Part shown: piece after piece, positions 15,668 to 24,003 of the stretch
Layout: the number at the start of each line of letters is the position of its first letter
Numbering within the stretch: the stretch's first letter is position 1
NCBI GenBank assembly: GCA_946611595.1
Contig: CAMODY010000006.1
Coordinates: 1-25,668, forward strand
DNA: 25,668 nucleotides
DNA from: an uncultured Clostridia bacterium
GTDB lineage: Bacteria; Bacillota; Clostridia; Lachnospirales; Lachnospiraceae
Reading direction: 5' to 3'
The notes under the pieces: model-generated
Told to the model about the DNA's origin: nothing
Database searches by the model: none
What the model saw: only the letters and a program-made list of their open reading frames with translations
Translations under genes and position numbers: made by a program

Positions 15668-17539
15668 ATGAAATTTTATATTTTAATATGTTTGGCACTA
15701 ATCGGAATGGCAGCAGGCTACAGCGGTCTTTTTAAACGGAAATTTGCTGTAATGATGCCGCTGTCGGTATTTTCCTCCATACTGATCCTTTATGTGGCCG
15801 GTCTTTTTGGGCATATGAAACTTGGAGTGATCATTTTCCTTGGAGTTTCAGGCTTTTTATTCCTTGCGGGACTTACGAAGAGTATTATCCGCAGAGAGAT
15901 GAAGGATTATGTTTCCAATGTGCTGAATTTCGGATTTGTCGTCTTCCTTGCAGCACTCGTTTTGATCTATTACATGACGGATGGACGTCTGCTTTCCAGA
16001 TTTGATGAGTTTACGCATTGGGGACTTACCGTTAAGAATTATATGATCTTTGATGGCTTTGCAAATATCAAAGGCTCAACAACTCATGGTGCAGGCTATC
16101 AGCCGGGCATCTCCTTATTCTGCTATCTCTTTACCTCTTTACGAGATCAGGTGAATGAGTGCGATATGCTTAAAGGTATGGATGTCTTTATGATTGCTAT
16201 GCTGCTTCCGATTTTCAGAAGGATCAACTGGAAGCGTTTTATTTTCGGTATCTTTTTGATTCCGTTTGTATTGTTTGCTCCATGGCTGTTTGCAAGCTAT
16301 ATCATTCCATATAACACTTTGTATATTGATGCCGCAATGGCTGTTACTTTTGCATTCCTTTTATATCACTATTACACAAGCAATCAGGATAAGGTCACCT
16401 ATTTTATCCTGGGAATGGGAAGCGCGGTTATGATCCTGATCCGTCCGGGCAGCGAGGCATTTGCTCTGATGCTTTTGATCATGATCGTGATCGATATCCT
16501 TTTGTTCAAGCGTGATGAGTTTGGAAAGCTTTGCAGAAAAAGTGGATGGATGATGCCGATCTTCTATGTTGTGATCTCTGTGGCATCCTATCTTTCCTGG
16601 AGACTCTTTACTTCTGCAAATAAGATGATGCAGGTATTTGATTATATTGAGCCATCCGGACAGGAAGGTTCCAGCAGCGGAACGATCACATCAAATTTCA
16701 TTGCAGCATTAACCAGAGTACCTGAAAATGCAACGATCAAGATCTCCTTTGTCGTATGGCTGATCGTTTTGGCTGTTATGGCATTTATTGTGATCATCCT
16801 TGCAAAAGGAGCAAAAGAACGCGGCAGAATGATCATAATGTCGATCCTGATGCTGATCGGCTATATCCTGTATGCAGCAGCTCTGCTTTATATGTACATT
16901 CATCTCTTTACCGCATATGAAGGAGAGAATCTGGCGTCCTTTGAGAGATATATGTTTACTTTCATTATGGGAAGTGCAATCTTCTTCCTGTATATGATTG
17001 TCGAAAAGATCTTTGCACGCTTTGGCGGTTTTGGAAATATCCTGATCCTGGTTCCGGTCGCAGCAGTGTTGATCTTTACTCCGTGGACCCGCGTAACGAG
17101 CGATATGTTCAACTGCAGCGAGACTGTTGAACAGACGATCTCAAAGCGCGCAGACTTTTATCGCTTTGAAGAAATTGCCGAGGAATGGGACTACGAAAAA
17201 GACAGAGTATATTTTATCGCCCAGGACAGCAATGGCTTTGAATATCAGCAGGCATATTATCTGGCCACTCCGGTATCCCTTTCCTACGATTACCCGATGG
17301 GATGGAGTCTGGGCTTCCCGTACTCAGACGATGATGTATGGACGATCGAGATGAGCCAGACGGATTGGGAAAAAGCCTTGATCGATGGCGGATATACGTA
17401 TGTCTACCTTTACAATGTTGATAAACAGTTCCGTACAAGATATGGACAGATGTTTGAATATGAGACGGCGATCAGTAACAACTCAGCCTTTAAGGTGGAA
17501 ATTAGCGGAGGACATGTGGTCTTAAAGAGAGCATTCTGA
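15668..17539 (+). CDS. Large polytopic membrane protein, second GT-C or polymerase candidate
   Basis: This 623-residue protein has about 12 hydrophobic helices and a soluble C-terminal tail (about 490-623). The first large loop contains SRFDEFTHWGLTVKNY, with Asp113, Glu114, His117 and Trp118, after which a GYQPGISLFCY segment follows. Acidic and His residues at this position recall the catalytic loop of GT-C glycosyltransferases and some polymerases, but I cannot place it in a named family. AGGAAAG at 15656-15662 lies before the ATG, and the gene starts one base after the previous stop. It and the previous gene share the same plan (helices, then a tail of more than 130 residues), so they may act on the same polymer as side-branch transferases or a polymerase. 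Confidence 0.55.
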   Translation: MKFYILICLALIGMAAGYSGLFKRKFAVMMPLSVFSSILILYVAGLFGHMKLGVIIFLGVSGFLFLAGLTKSIIRREMKDYVSNVLNFGFVVFLAALVLIYYMTDGRLLSRFDEFTHWGLTVKNYMIFDGFANIKGSTTHGAGYQPGISLFCYLFTSLRDQVNECDMLKGMDVFMIAMLLPIFRRINWKRFIFGIFLIPFVLFAPWLFASYIIPYNTLYIDAAMAVTFAFLLYHYYTSNQDKVTYFILGMGSAVMILIRPGSEAFALMLLIMIVIDILLFKRDEFGKLCRKSGWMMPIFYVVISVASYLSWRLFTSANKMMQVFDYIEPSGQEGSSSGTITSNFIAALTRVPENATIKISFVVWLIVLAVMAFIVIILAKGAKERGRMIIMSILMLIGYILYAAALLYMYIHLFTAYEGENLASFERYMFTFIMGSAIFFLYMIVEKIFARFGGFGNILILVPVAAVLIFTPWTRVTSDMFNCSETVEQTISKRADFYRFEEIAEEWDYEKDRVYFIAQDSNGFEYQQAYYLATPVSLSYDYPMGWSLGFPYSDDDVWTIEMSQTDWEKALIDGGYTYVYLYNVDKQFRTRYGQMFEYETAISNNSAFKVEISGGHVVLKRAF

Positions 17540-17543
17540 TTTC

Positions 17544-18770
17544 ATGGAAGAAAGATCCGTTTCAATAAAAAAGAATATCGTCTGGAATTCGATTGGAACC
17601 TTTGTGATGTTTTTCTGCCAGTGGCTGATGATGGTTTTGGTCGTCAGACTTTCCGGCTATGCTGACTCCGGTATCCTTTCGCTTTCCGTCTCCTGTGGCA
17701 ATGTCTTTTTGATCATTGCCGCATTTGGCGTGAAAACCTACCAGGTTTCCGATATCAAAGATAAATACAGTGATGGAGAATATCTGGGCGCAAAGATCTG
17801 GACTATTCTTCTTACTGTTGTGATCGGCGGTATCTGGACGATCCTTTCTGCTTATGAGGGAATCGAAAAAACATCGATCCTTCTTTATTTGATCTACATT
17901 ATGGTGTATTCCTATTCCGATGCCGTTTATGGATCCCTCCAAAAAAAATGGAGGCTGGATATTGCAGGTATCTCCATGTGCATCAGGAATATTGCAGCGC
18001 TTTTTATATTCTGTCTGGTCCTTTATTTTACAAAAGAGATAAGAATCGCGCTGGTCTCCATTCTTGCAGCATCTTTGCTGGTACTGTTCCTTTACGATAT
18101 TCCTGCTTCTAAAAAGGTTGTAGAGGTAAGTCCGGTACTGAAAGGGAAAAAGCCATTTCTTTTACTTTGGGAATGTTTTCCTTATGCTGTTTATACTTTC
18201 CTGCACACACTCCTGCTTACTGTCCCGAAACTGGCGGTAAGGGGATTTTTTGATAAAGAAACACTGGGCATTTATTCGGCGGTCATGGCGCCTGTCACTG
18301 TACTTCAGGTCGCGGCGACATTTGTCATCAATCCGCTTTCGACGCTATTGGCAGCCAGACTGGAGGCTCGGGATTTTAAAGGTCTGCTGAAAATATTAGG
18401 AAAATGTTTCCTGATGCTTTTAGGCATTCTTGCCATTGGTATTTTAGTCTCGATCTTTCTTGGAAGATGGGGGCTCAACCTGCTTTATGGAAGCGAGATC
18501 ACAGAGTATACTTACCTGTTGATTCCGATGGTCGTAGTTTCGGTTATGACTGCACTTACGATATTACTTGGTAACCTGGCAATCGTAATAAGGGATCATG
18601 TTGGAGCAAATGTCAGCGCGGTGTTAGGCCTTGCAGCGGCATTTGTTTTTAGCATTGTACTGATCCCGAAGATCGGTATGCAAGGCGCGAACTGGGCCTT
18701 GATCGCGGCGCTGTTTGTACAGGATGTGATCTTGATCTTTGCGGCCAGATTGAAGTTGAGGAAACGATGA
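17544..18770 (+). CDS. Wzx-type polysaccharide flippase (MOP superfamily)
   Basis: The N-terminus KKNIVWNSIGTFVMFFCQW and the next helix (SGILSLSVSCGNVFLIIAAFG) are the usual start of Wzx/RfbX proteins in the MATE-related MOP superfamily. The rest is about 12 hydrophobic helices with FLHTLLLTVPKLAVRGFFDKETLGIYSAV, matching the seventh-to-eighth helix region of polysaccharide flippases. It would move the undecaprenyl-diphosphate-linked repeat unit from the inner to the outer membrane face. The 408-residue length is typical. The ribosome binding site is weak, so read-through from the previous gene four bases upstream may matter. It is the only obvious flippase in the window. Confidence 0.85.
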   Translation: MEERSVSIKKNIVWNSIGTFVMFFCQWLMMVLVVRLSGYADSGILSLSVSCGNVFLIIAAFGVKTYQVSDIKDKYSDGEYLGAKIWTILLTVVIGGIWTILSAYEGIEKTSILLYLIYIMVYSYSDAVYGSLQKKWRLDIAGISMCIRNIAALFIFCLVLYFTKEIRIALVSILAASLLVLFLYDIPASKKVVEVSPVLKGKKPFLLLWECFPYAVYTFLHTLLLTVPKLAVRGFFDKETLGIYSAVMAPVTVLQVAATFVINPLSTLLAARLEARDFKGLLKILGKCFLMLLGILAIGILVSIFLGRWGLNLLYGSEITEYTYLLIPMVVVSVMTALTILLGNLAIVIRDHVGANVSAVLGLAAAFVFSIVLIPKIGMQGANWALIAALFVQDVILIFAARLKLRKR

Positions 18771-20815
18771 AGATACTAAATGTTTTATATCAAACGGACG
18801 ATAATTATGCAGCGATAGCAGGTGTCTCTATGACATCTCTTTTCCGCACAAACCAGCATATGGATGAAATCCATATCTATCTTTTAGACAGCGGTATTTC
18901 GGAAGAGAATCTTGAGAAGTTTCGGCAGCTTTGCGACGAATATGGCAGAGATCTTGAAATCATTGATACAGCTCCCTTGACAGAGAAGATCAAAAGTTAT
19001 GGAGTCGGTACATTCCGTAATGTTTATACGGTGTATCTGACAATGTTTGTAATGAACGATCTGAACCTAAAGGGAAACAGGATCTTTAAATTAGATGCAG
19101 ATACGATCGTTAAGGGTCCGTTAGATGAACTCTTAGAACTGGATATGCATGGGGCATACCTTGCAGCAACTTATGACTGCACACTAAATGCCTATAAAGA
19201 AATGGTGGGACTTACCCCTGATGACCGCTATTATAACGCGGGCATCATCCTCTTTGATCAGGATGCATGGATCGATAACCGCTGCCAGGATCAGCTTGTT
19301 GATCATATTCATAAATGCAGGACTCGCTATTATCTTTGCGAGCAGGATCTGATGAATGTGGTCTTTCAGGGAAAGATCGCCTATCTACCGGTGAAATATA
19401 ATCTGAACAGTGGATTCTATATTTTTGGCGCGGAAACATCTTTTAAACTCTATCAGTTGAATCCGTATGCGTTTTCTTCATTGGAGGAAGTGAAGGAGGC
19501 GATGGCTCATCCTGTTGTCCACCATTTAATGGGAGCTATGACGGGGCGGCCGTGGGAAGTTAAAAATACACATCCTTTAAAAAAGGAATTTCAGGAAATT
19601 TTAGAATCTTCTCTTTGGGCCGGATGGAAGCCCAATGCTGTAAAACGGCCGGCAGTCTTTAAGATACAAAAATTCCTTCGCAGTATTTTGCAGGACTGGG
19701 CATATATCCGGATTCACAGGTATATGAATCTTAGATTCCTTAGAAATAAAAACAAAGAGGCGATCGAAGGATCAGATGTTTATGATCCAAAGTATATCTG
19801 CACGGAGTATTACGGCAAAGAGTATGAAGTACTCAAGCCACTGAACGTTTTATACCAGGCAAATGATTATTATGCGCCATATCTGGGTGTTTCTCTCCTG
19901 TCTTTACTTGACCGGAACAAACACATAAAAGACATAAATATTTTTATAATTGACGATGGCATTTCGGAAGAAAATAAACAGAAGATCGATGAGACTGCCA
20001 AGATGTTCGGCCGCAGTACATCCTATATTGATACCGCAAGACAGGTAAAAATATTAGAGGATGCCGGAGCTCCGAAGTTCCGTGGTAATTATGCGACCTA
20101 CTTTAAGCTTTTTGTGCTTGATGAACTTCCGGAAGAAGTTGAGAGGATCCTTTATGTGGATTCAGACACGGTAATTCGCGGAAGATTAGATGAGATCACA
20201 GAATTTGATTTTGCAGGAAAATCCCTGGCAATGGTACCGGCTATTTATCATGATAAGTATCGTGCAAAGGTTGGAATCAGCCATGAGGACCTGACCTATA
20301 ATGCCGGCATTATGGCGTTTGATCTTAAGGCCTGGAGGGCAAACGAGTGCAGGGCGCGTCTGATCAAGGGAATGCAGGAAGATCCTAAGGTTTTGACATT
20401 TGCACCGGATCAGTCGCTTGCGATCAAGGTGCTGCAAAAGGATCTTGCACAGCTTCCGCTGAGAGTTAATTTTTCAACGCTTTATACCTTGTTCAGCTAT
20501 AAAGAGATCAATAAGATGTTCTCCTGCAGGGAAGCATCCCTCTTTACGCAGGAAGATATCGATGAAGCATATAAAGATATTGCAGTCTACCATTTTATCG
20601 AATTACAGGTTGGAAAACCGTGGGAAGCTGACAGTGTGCATCCAAAGAAATTTCTTTGGAAACAGTATTTTGATAAATCCTTCTGGAGCACACTTCCCGC
20701 ACCGAAAGTTAAACTCTCTGCAATCTTAAAACTGCAGCGCATTGCATATAAGATTCTTCCGACCAGACTATACATGGCTTCTTATGCATTCGCATGGAAG
20801 TATCTGATGAGGTAA
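18767..20815 (+). CDS. Tandem-domain GT8 glycosyltransferase
   Basis: Two GT8 domains lie in one 682-residue chain. The first (about 1-300) begins ILNVLYQTDDNYAAIAGVS, has the DxD motif LDADT (Asp110, Asp112) and an YYNAGIILF block. A linker of about 50 residues follows. The second (about 357-640) repeats the pattern as LNVLYQANDYYAPYLGVS, VDSDT (Asp465, Asp467) and TYNAGIMAF. GT8 enzymes are retaining transferases that use UDP-sugars such as UDP-galactose or UDP-glucose. Both DxD motifs are intact, so both domains may be active and could add two sugars in sequence. The protein has no clear membrane helix. It overlaps the flippase gene by 4 bp and follows TGAGG at 18757-18761. Confidence 0.88.
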   Translation: MKILNVLYQTDDNYAAIAGVSMTSLFRTNQHMDEIHIYLLDSGISEENLEKFRQLCDEYGRDLEIIDTAPLTEKIKSYGVGTFRNVYTVYLTMFVMNDLNLKGNRIFKLDADTIVKGPLDELLELDMHGAYLAATYDCTLNAYKEMVGLTPDDRYYNAGIILFDQDAWIDNRCQDQLVDHIHKCRTRYYLCEQDLMNVVFQGKIAYLPVKYNLNSGFYIFGAETSFKLYQLNPYAFSSLEEVKEAMAHPVVHHLMGAMTGRPWEVKNTHPLKKEFQEILESSLWAGWKPNAVKRPAVFKIQKFLRSILQDWAYIRIHRYMNLRFLRNKNKEAIEGSDVYDPKYICTEYYGKEYEVLKPLNVLYQANDYYAPYLGVSLLSLLDRNKHIKDINIFIIDDGISEENKQKIDETAKMFGRSTSYIDTARQVKILEDAGAPKFRGNYATYFKLFVLDELPEEVERILYVDSDTVIRGRLDEITEFDFAGKSLAMVPAIYHDKYRAKVGISHEDLTYNAGIMAFDLKAWRANECRARLIKGMQEDPKVLTFAPDQSLAIKVLQKDLAQLPLRVNFSTLYTLFSYKEINKMFSCREASLFTQEDIDEAYKDIAVYHFIELQVGKPWEADSVHPKKFLWKQYFDKSFWSTLPAPKVKLSAILKLQRIAYKILPTRLYMASYAFAWKYLMR

Positions 20816-20822
20816 GAGAAAA

Positions 20823-22463
20823 TTGAGACGTGACCCAAGAACGGAAAGAGAAATTAAATATCGAACTCCTGCAAGAAGGGACGAACCGAGAAGAAACAGT
20901 CGAAGGGACGGAAAAGAAGAGTACTTTGAAGAACTCAGCCGCAGCAGACGTAAGGCAAGCAGACAGAGCCGTGCCACAGAAAGCAGCGTAGAAGAAGATA
21001 GAAGAAGGCTAAGGCAGATTCGTGCAGAAGAACAGGAAATCCTAAGAAGACAGGAAGAAAGAGCCCAAAGAAGAAACGGAAGAAGAAGCACTGGAGCTGA
21101 AGATTTCTACGAGCCGGATTATTACGAGGACGAGTGGGAGAGCATTCGCCGTCCAAGCAATTACCGTCAGGAAAAAGAGTATTATAAACAAAGTTTAAAA
21201 GAACGAAGATATAAAGAAGATCGCGGGCGAACATCCTATGAAGATAGAAGAAGACGCCCGTCTGTTTATGAAGCGGAAACCGCGAAACCTAAGAAAAAAG
21301 GAAAGGCCAAAAGAGTATTTACTACGATCCTGGTGATCCTTTTGATCCTTGTAGTCGGACTAGGCGTTGTCTGGTGCGTTCCGTCTTGCCGGGCAGCCGC
21401 TGTAAAAACAGTGCTGAAATCTCCTTTAGGTCCGGTGTTTGGCAATATGATCTTCGGCAAAAGCTATGAGCAATATGTTCATGATCAGGACTTTGACGAA
21501 GCTTCCGTAAAGATCCACGATGGTGTTTCAATTCCGAACGGCAATATGACGATCGCTTTGTTCGGCGTTGATGCCAGAGAAGAGGATTTGCAGATCGGAA
21601 CGATGGCCGATTCCATGGTTGTGATCAATGTTGATAGTGATGGAAATATTAAGATGGCATCTGTCTTCAGAGACACCTATCTGCTAAGTCGTACGAAAGA
21701 TGGGGAAGAGATCATCTCCAAAGCAAATTCTGCGTATTATCGAGGAGGTCCGCTTGGAGCAGTGAATATGCTGAATGAAAACTTCGATTTGGCCATCACC
21801 GATTATGTTGTTGTAAATTTCTGGGGCCTTGCAAATATTATCGATCTGATTGGAGGAATCAGGCTTAAGGTTACAGAAACCGAGAAGGACGAGCTTAATT
21901 ACTATATGTGGGAGCAGAATCTTTATGGCGGAAATGAATTCGTCCCGCTTGAAGAATATGGAGATTCCGTCCTGCTTACCGGCGATCAGGCAACAGCCTT
22001 TTGCAGGTTAAGAAGCGTCAATTTTGAATCACCTGAAGATGGCGTGACCTATCATGATGACTATGGAAGGGCCGCAAGACAGCGATATACTTTGACAGAG
22101 CTTATCGCACAGACAAGAGATCTTGGCGTATTGAAACTGATGATGATCGCAGATGATCTTTTTGAGGCAAATTCCGGCGATAAGAAATTTATTCAGACTT
22201 CCCTTAATATGAGGGAACTGACCAAATGGTTTGCATGCGGCTATGATATGAACATGGCAGGAAGTGCAGGCTATCCGGATCTGGAACATCAGTATGGCGC
22301 TAACCTTGACAGCGGAGCGACAGTAGTTGCAGATACCCTGGAGGAAAACGTTGCGCTGATGCATGAATTCTTATACGGCATCCAAGGCTATGAACCGAGT
22401 GCCGGATTAAGAGAAGTCGCAGAGAAGATCCGCGCAGAAGTTGCCAGACAGATCGGATATTAG
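20823..22463 (+). CDS. LytR-CpsA-Psr (LCP) family ligase with long arginine-rich N-terminal tail
   Basis: A single membrane helix (about 166-187) separates a cytoplasmic tail from an extracellular LCP domain. The domain carries MTIALFGVDAREED, GTMADSMVVINV, SVFRDTYL (Arg283), the YVVVNFWGL strand and the GRAARQRYTL block (about 415-424). LCP enzymes move lipid-linked glycopolymers onto peptidoglycan. The tail of about 165 residues is rich in Arg, Glu and Tyr and has no domain I know. Most LCP proteins have a much shorter tail. The start is TTG, since there is no internal Met before residue 242 and GATGAGG lies at 20806-20812. As the last gene of the cluster it would attach the finished polymer. 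A terminator follows. Confidence 0.9.
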   Translation: MRRDPRTEREIKYRTPARRDEPRRNSRRDGKEEYFEELSRSRRKASRQSRATESSVEEDRRRLRQIRAEEQEILRRQEERAQRRNGRRSTGAEDFYEPDYYEDEWESIRRPSNYRQEKEYYKQSLKERRYKEDRGRTSYEDRRRRPSVYEAETAKPKKKGKAKRVFTTILVILLILVVGLGVVWCVPSCRAAAVKTVLKSPLGPVFGNMIFGKSYEQYVHDQDFDEASVKIHDGVSIPNGNMTIALFGVDAREEDLQIGTMADSMVVINVDSDGNIKMASVFRDTYLLSRTKDGEEIISKANSAYYRGGPLGAVNMLNENFDLAITDYVVVNFWGLANIIDLIGGIRLKVTETEKDELNYYMWEQNLYGGNEFVPLEEYGDSVLLTGDQATAFCRLRSVNFESPEDGVTYHDDYGRAARQRYTLTELIAQTRDLGVLKLMMIADDLFEANSGDKKFIQTSLNMRELTKWFACGYDMNMAGSAGYPDLEHQYGANLDSGATVVADTLEENVALMHEFLYGIQGYEPSAGLREVAEKIRAEVARQIGY

Positions 22464-22478
22464 CGAATGAAGATTTAA

Positions 22479-22524
22479 TAAGCACATGTCACAAAAGTGA
22501 CACATTTTCTGCTTAATATTTTTT
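22479..22524 (+). terminator. Intrinsic terminator after the LCP gene
   Basis: TGTCAC (22487-22492) pairs with GTGACA (22497-22502) across an AAAA loop. An outer pair, TAAGCA (22479-22484) with TGCTTA (22510-22515), extends the stem. A run of six T residues follows at 22519-22524. This fits a rho-independent terminator ending the polysaccharide operon before the htrA-like gene. Confidence 0.75.
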
Positions 22525-22554
22525 ATTATAAAAAACACGGTTCGTGCAATATTT

Positions 22555-22560
22555 AGGAGG
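22555..22560 (+). promoter_or_regulatory. Strong ribosome binding site for the HtrA gene
   Basis: AGGAGG lies eight bases before the ATG and matches the Gram-positive consensus exactly. The gene is the first in its unit after a terminator. TATTAT/TATAAA sequences at 22524-22532 could serve as a -10, but no good -35 is visible. Confidence 0.8.
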
Positions 22561-22568
22561 TTTTAATA

Positions 22569-23969
22569 ATGCAGAACGATTATAATAAAAATTCTTTTGA
22601 TGACAACGAAAAAGGACAACAGGAACAAAAGGATACGCAGCAGAATACGCCAAGATGGACACCGTATGAAGAAGAATATAAGACGGTGACGAAAGCGGAA
22701 AAACCGAAAAAACGCTGGATCATTCCTCTTGTGATCGCGTTGGTGATCATGGTTGCCGCAATCGCGGTTGGAACTATTTTCGGAGCAAAGAAGCTCAGTC
22801 GTATGGTGAAAGATTCTGTTGGAACGGATCAGAATGTGACGAGTGAAAATACAGATACTGCTGTCATTTCAACAACAGATACCTCAGGCCTTGGAAACTC
22901 TACTGTTTCGGGCAGCATCATTTTAACGGATGTTTCTGATATCGTGAACGAGGTAATCCCGTCTGTAGTATCGATCACTTCAAGAAGCTTGATCGACAAC
23001 GGCGGATATGGAGACTACTGGGATTTCTTCTTTGGCGGCAGCTACGGAAGTTCTAATTCCAACGAGAGCAGAGAAGTAGAGAGTGGTCTTGGTTCCGGTA
23101 CGATCATCTCCCAAAACTCCGAGGAGCTTTTGATCTTAACCAGTTATCACGTAGTAGAAGGAAGTTCTTCCTTGTATGTTACATTCAATGATGGCTCTTC
23201 TGTTGATGGCTATATAAAGTCTCAGAGTGAGGCGGACGATATCGCGATCGTTGCAGTTCCATTGACAGATATTTCAGAGGAAACCTTATCTGCGATCAAG
23301 ATTGCAAAGCTTTCCACAACACCGGCGAACGTAGGCGATGGTGCAATCGTTATCGGTAATGCGCTTGGATATGGAATGAGCGTTACGACAGGAATTATCA
23401 GTGCAACAGATAGAGAGATCACAGTGGACGGAAAGACGCTCACTGTAATGCAGACAGATGCAGCGATCAACAGTGGTAATTCAGGTGGATGTGTACTGAA
23501 CAGCAATGGAGATATTATCGGTATCAGTGAAGCAAAGATCACGATCACTTCAGTAGAGGGTATGTGCTATGCGATCCCGGTTTCTTCCAACACAGAGCTG
23601 ATCCAGACGCTGCTCAACCAGGAAGGAAGTACAAACAACGCAACGACTAACACAACAAACGGACAGGGAGCATACCTTGGAATCCGCGGACGTGATGTAG
23701 ATAATACAGCAGCAAACAGTTACGGAAAACCAAAGGGTGTCCTTGTAAAAGGCATTATTCCGGGCAGCGGTGCAGAAGATGCAGGTGTTAAAGAAGATGA
23801 TATAATTGTAGGAATGGATAATGTATCATTTACTACAATGAGCGAACTTCAGGAGCAGCTTTCAAGACATGAGCCGGGAGATACCGTAACGCTGATCATC
23901 ATGCGTGAAGTTGATGGTAAATATACACAGATTAAACTGGATGTTACATTGACAGACTCAGTTAGCTAA
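22569..23969 (+). CDS. htrA: HtrA/DegP-like membrane-anchored serine protease (S1C) with PDZ domain
   Basis: A charged cytoplasmic tail of about 48 residues and one membrane helix (about 49-71) are followed by a low-complexity linker and a trypsin-like domain. The triad is His194 (TSYHVVEG), Asp224 (ADDIAIV) and Ser305 (GNSGG). A PDZ domain (about 368-462) with VLVKGIIPGSGAEDAGVK ends the chain. It would degrade misfolded exported proteins at the outer membrane face. The expected TNxHV at the His site is TSYHV, a mild change. AGGAGG sits before the ATG. There is no terminator before the ClpX-like gene, which starts 34 bases downstream, so the two are probably cotranscribed. At 466 residues it is typical of Firmicutes HtrA. 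Confidence 0.93.
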   Translation: MQNDYNKNSFDDNEKGQQEQKDTQQNTPRWTPYEEEYKTVTKAEKPKKRWIIPLVIALVIMVAAIAVGTIFGAKKLSRMVKDSVGTDQNVTSENTDTAVISTTDTSGLGNSTVSGSIILTDVSDIVNEVIPSVVSITSRSLIDNGGYGDYWDFFFGGSYGSSNSNESREVESGLGSGTIISQNSEELLILTSYHVVEGSSSLYVTFNDGSSVDGYIKSQSEADDIAIVAVPLTDISEETLSAIKIAKLSTTPANVGDGAIVIGNALGYGMSVTTGIISATDREITVDGKTLTVMQTDAAINSGNSGGCVLNSNGDIIGISEAKITITSVEGMCYAIPVSSNTELIQTLLNQEGSTNNATTNTTNGQGAYLGIRGRDVDNTAANSYGKPKGVLVKGIIPGSGAEDAGVKEDDIIVGMDNVSFTTMSELQEQLSRHEPGDTVTLIIMREVDGKYTQIKLDVTLTDSVS

Positions 23970-24003
23970 AATTAAGAAATAAACATAAAGGTGAGAATTT
24001 TTA

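Noticed and set aside
20768..21234. Leu/Ser/Phe-rich open frames on the minus strand over the LCP tail
   Set aside because: They mirror the Arg- and Glu-rich codons of the tail on the + strand, and have no independent support.
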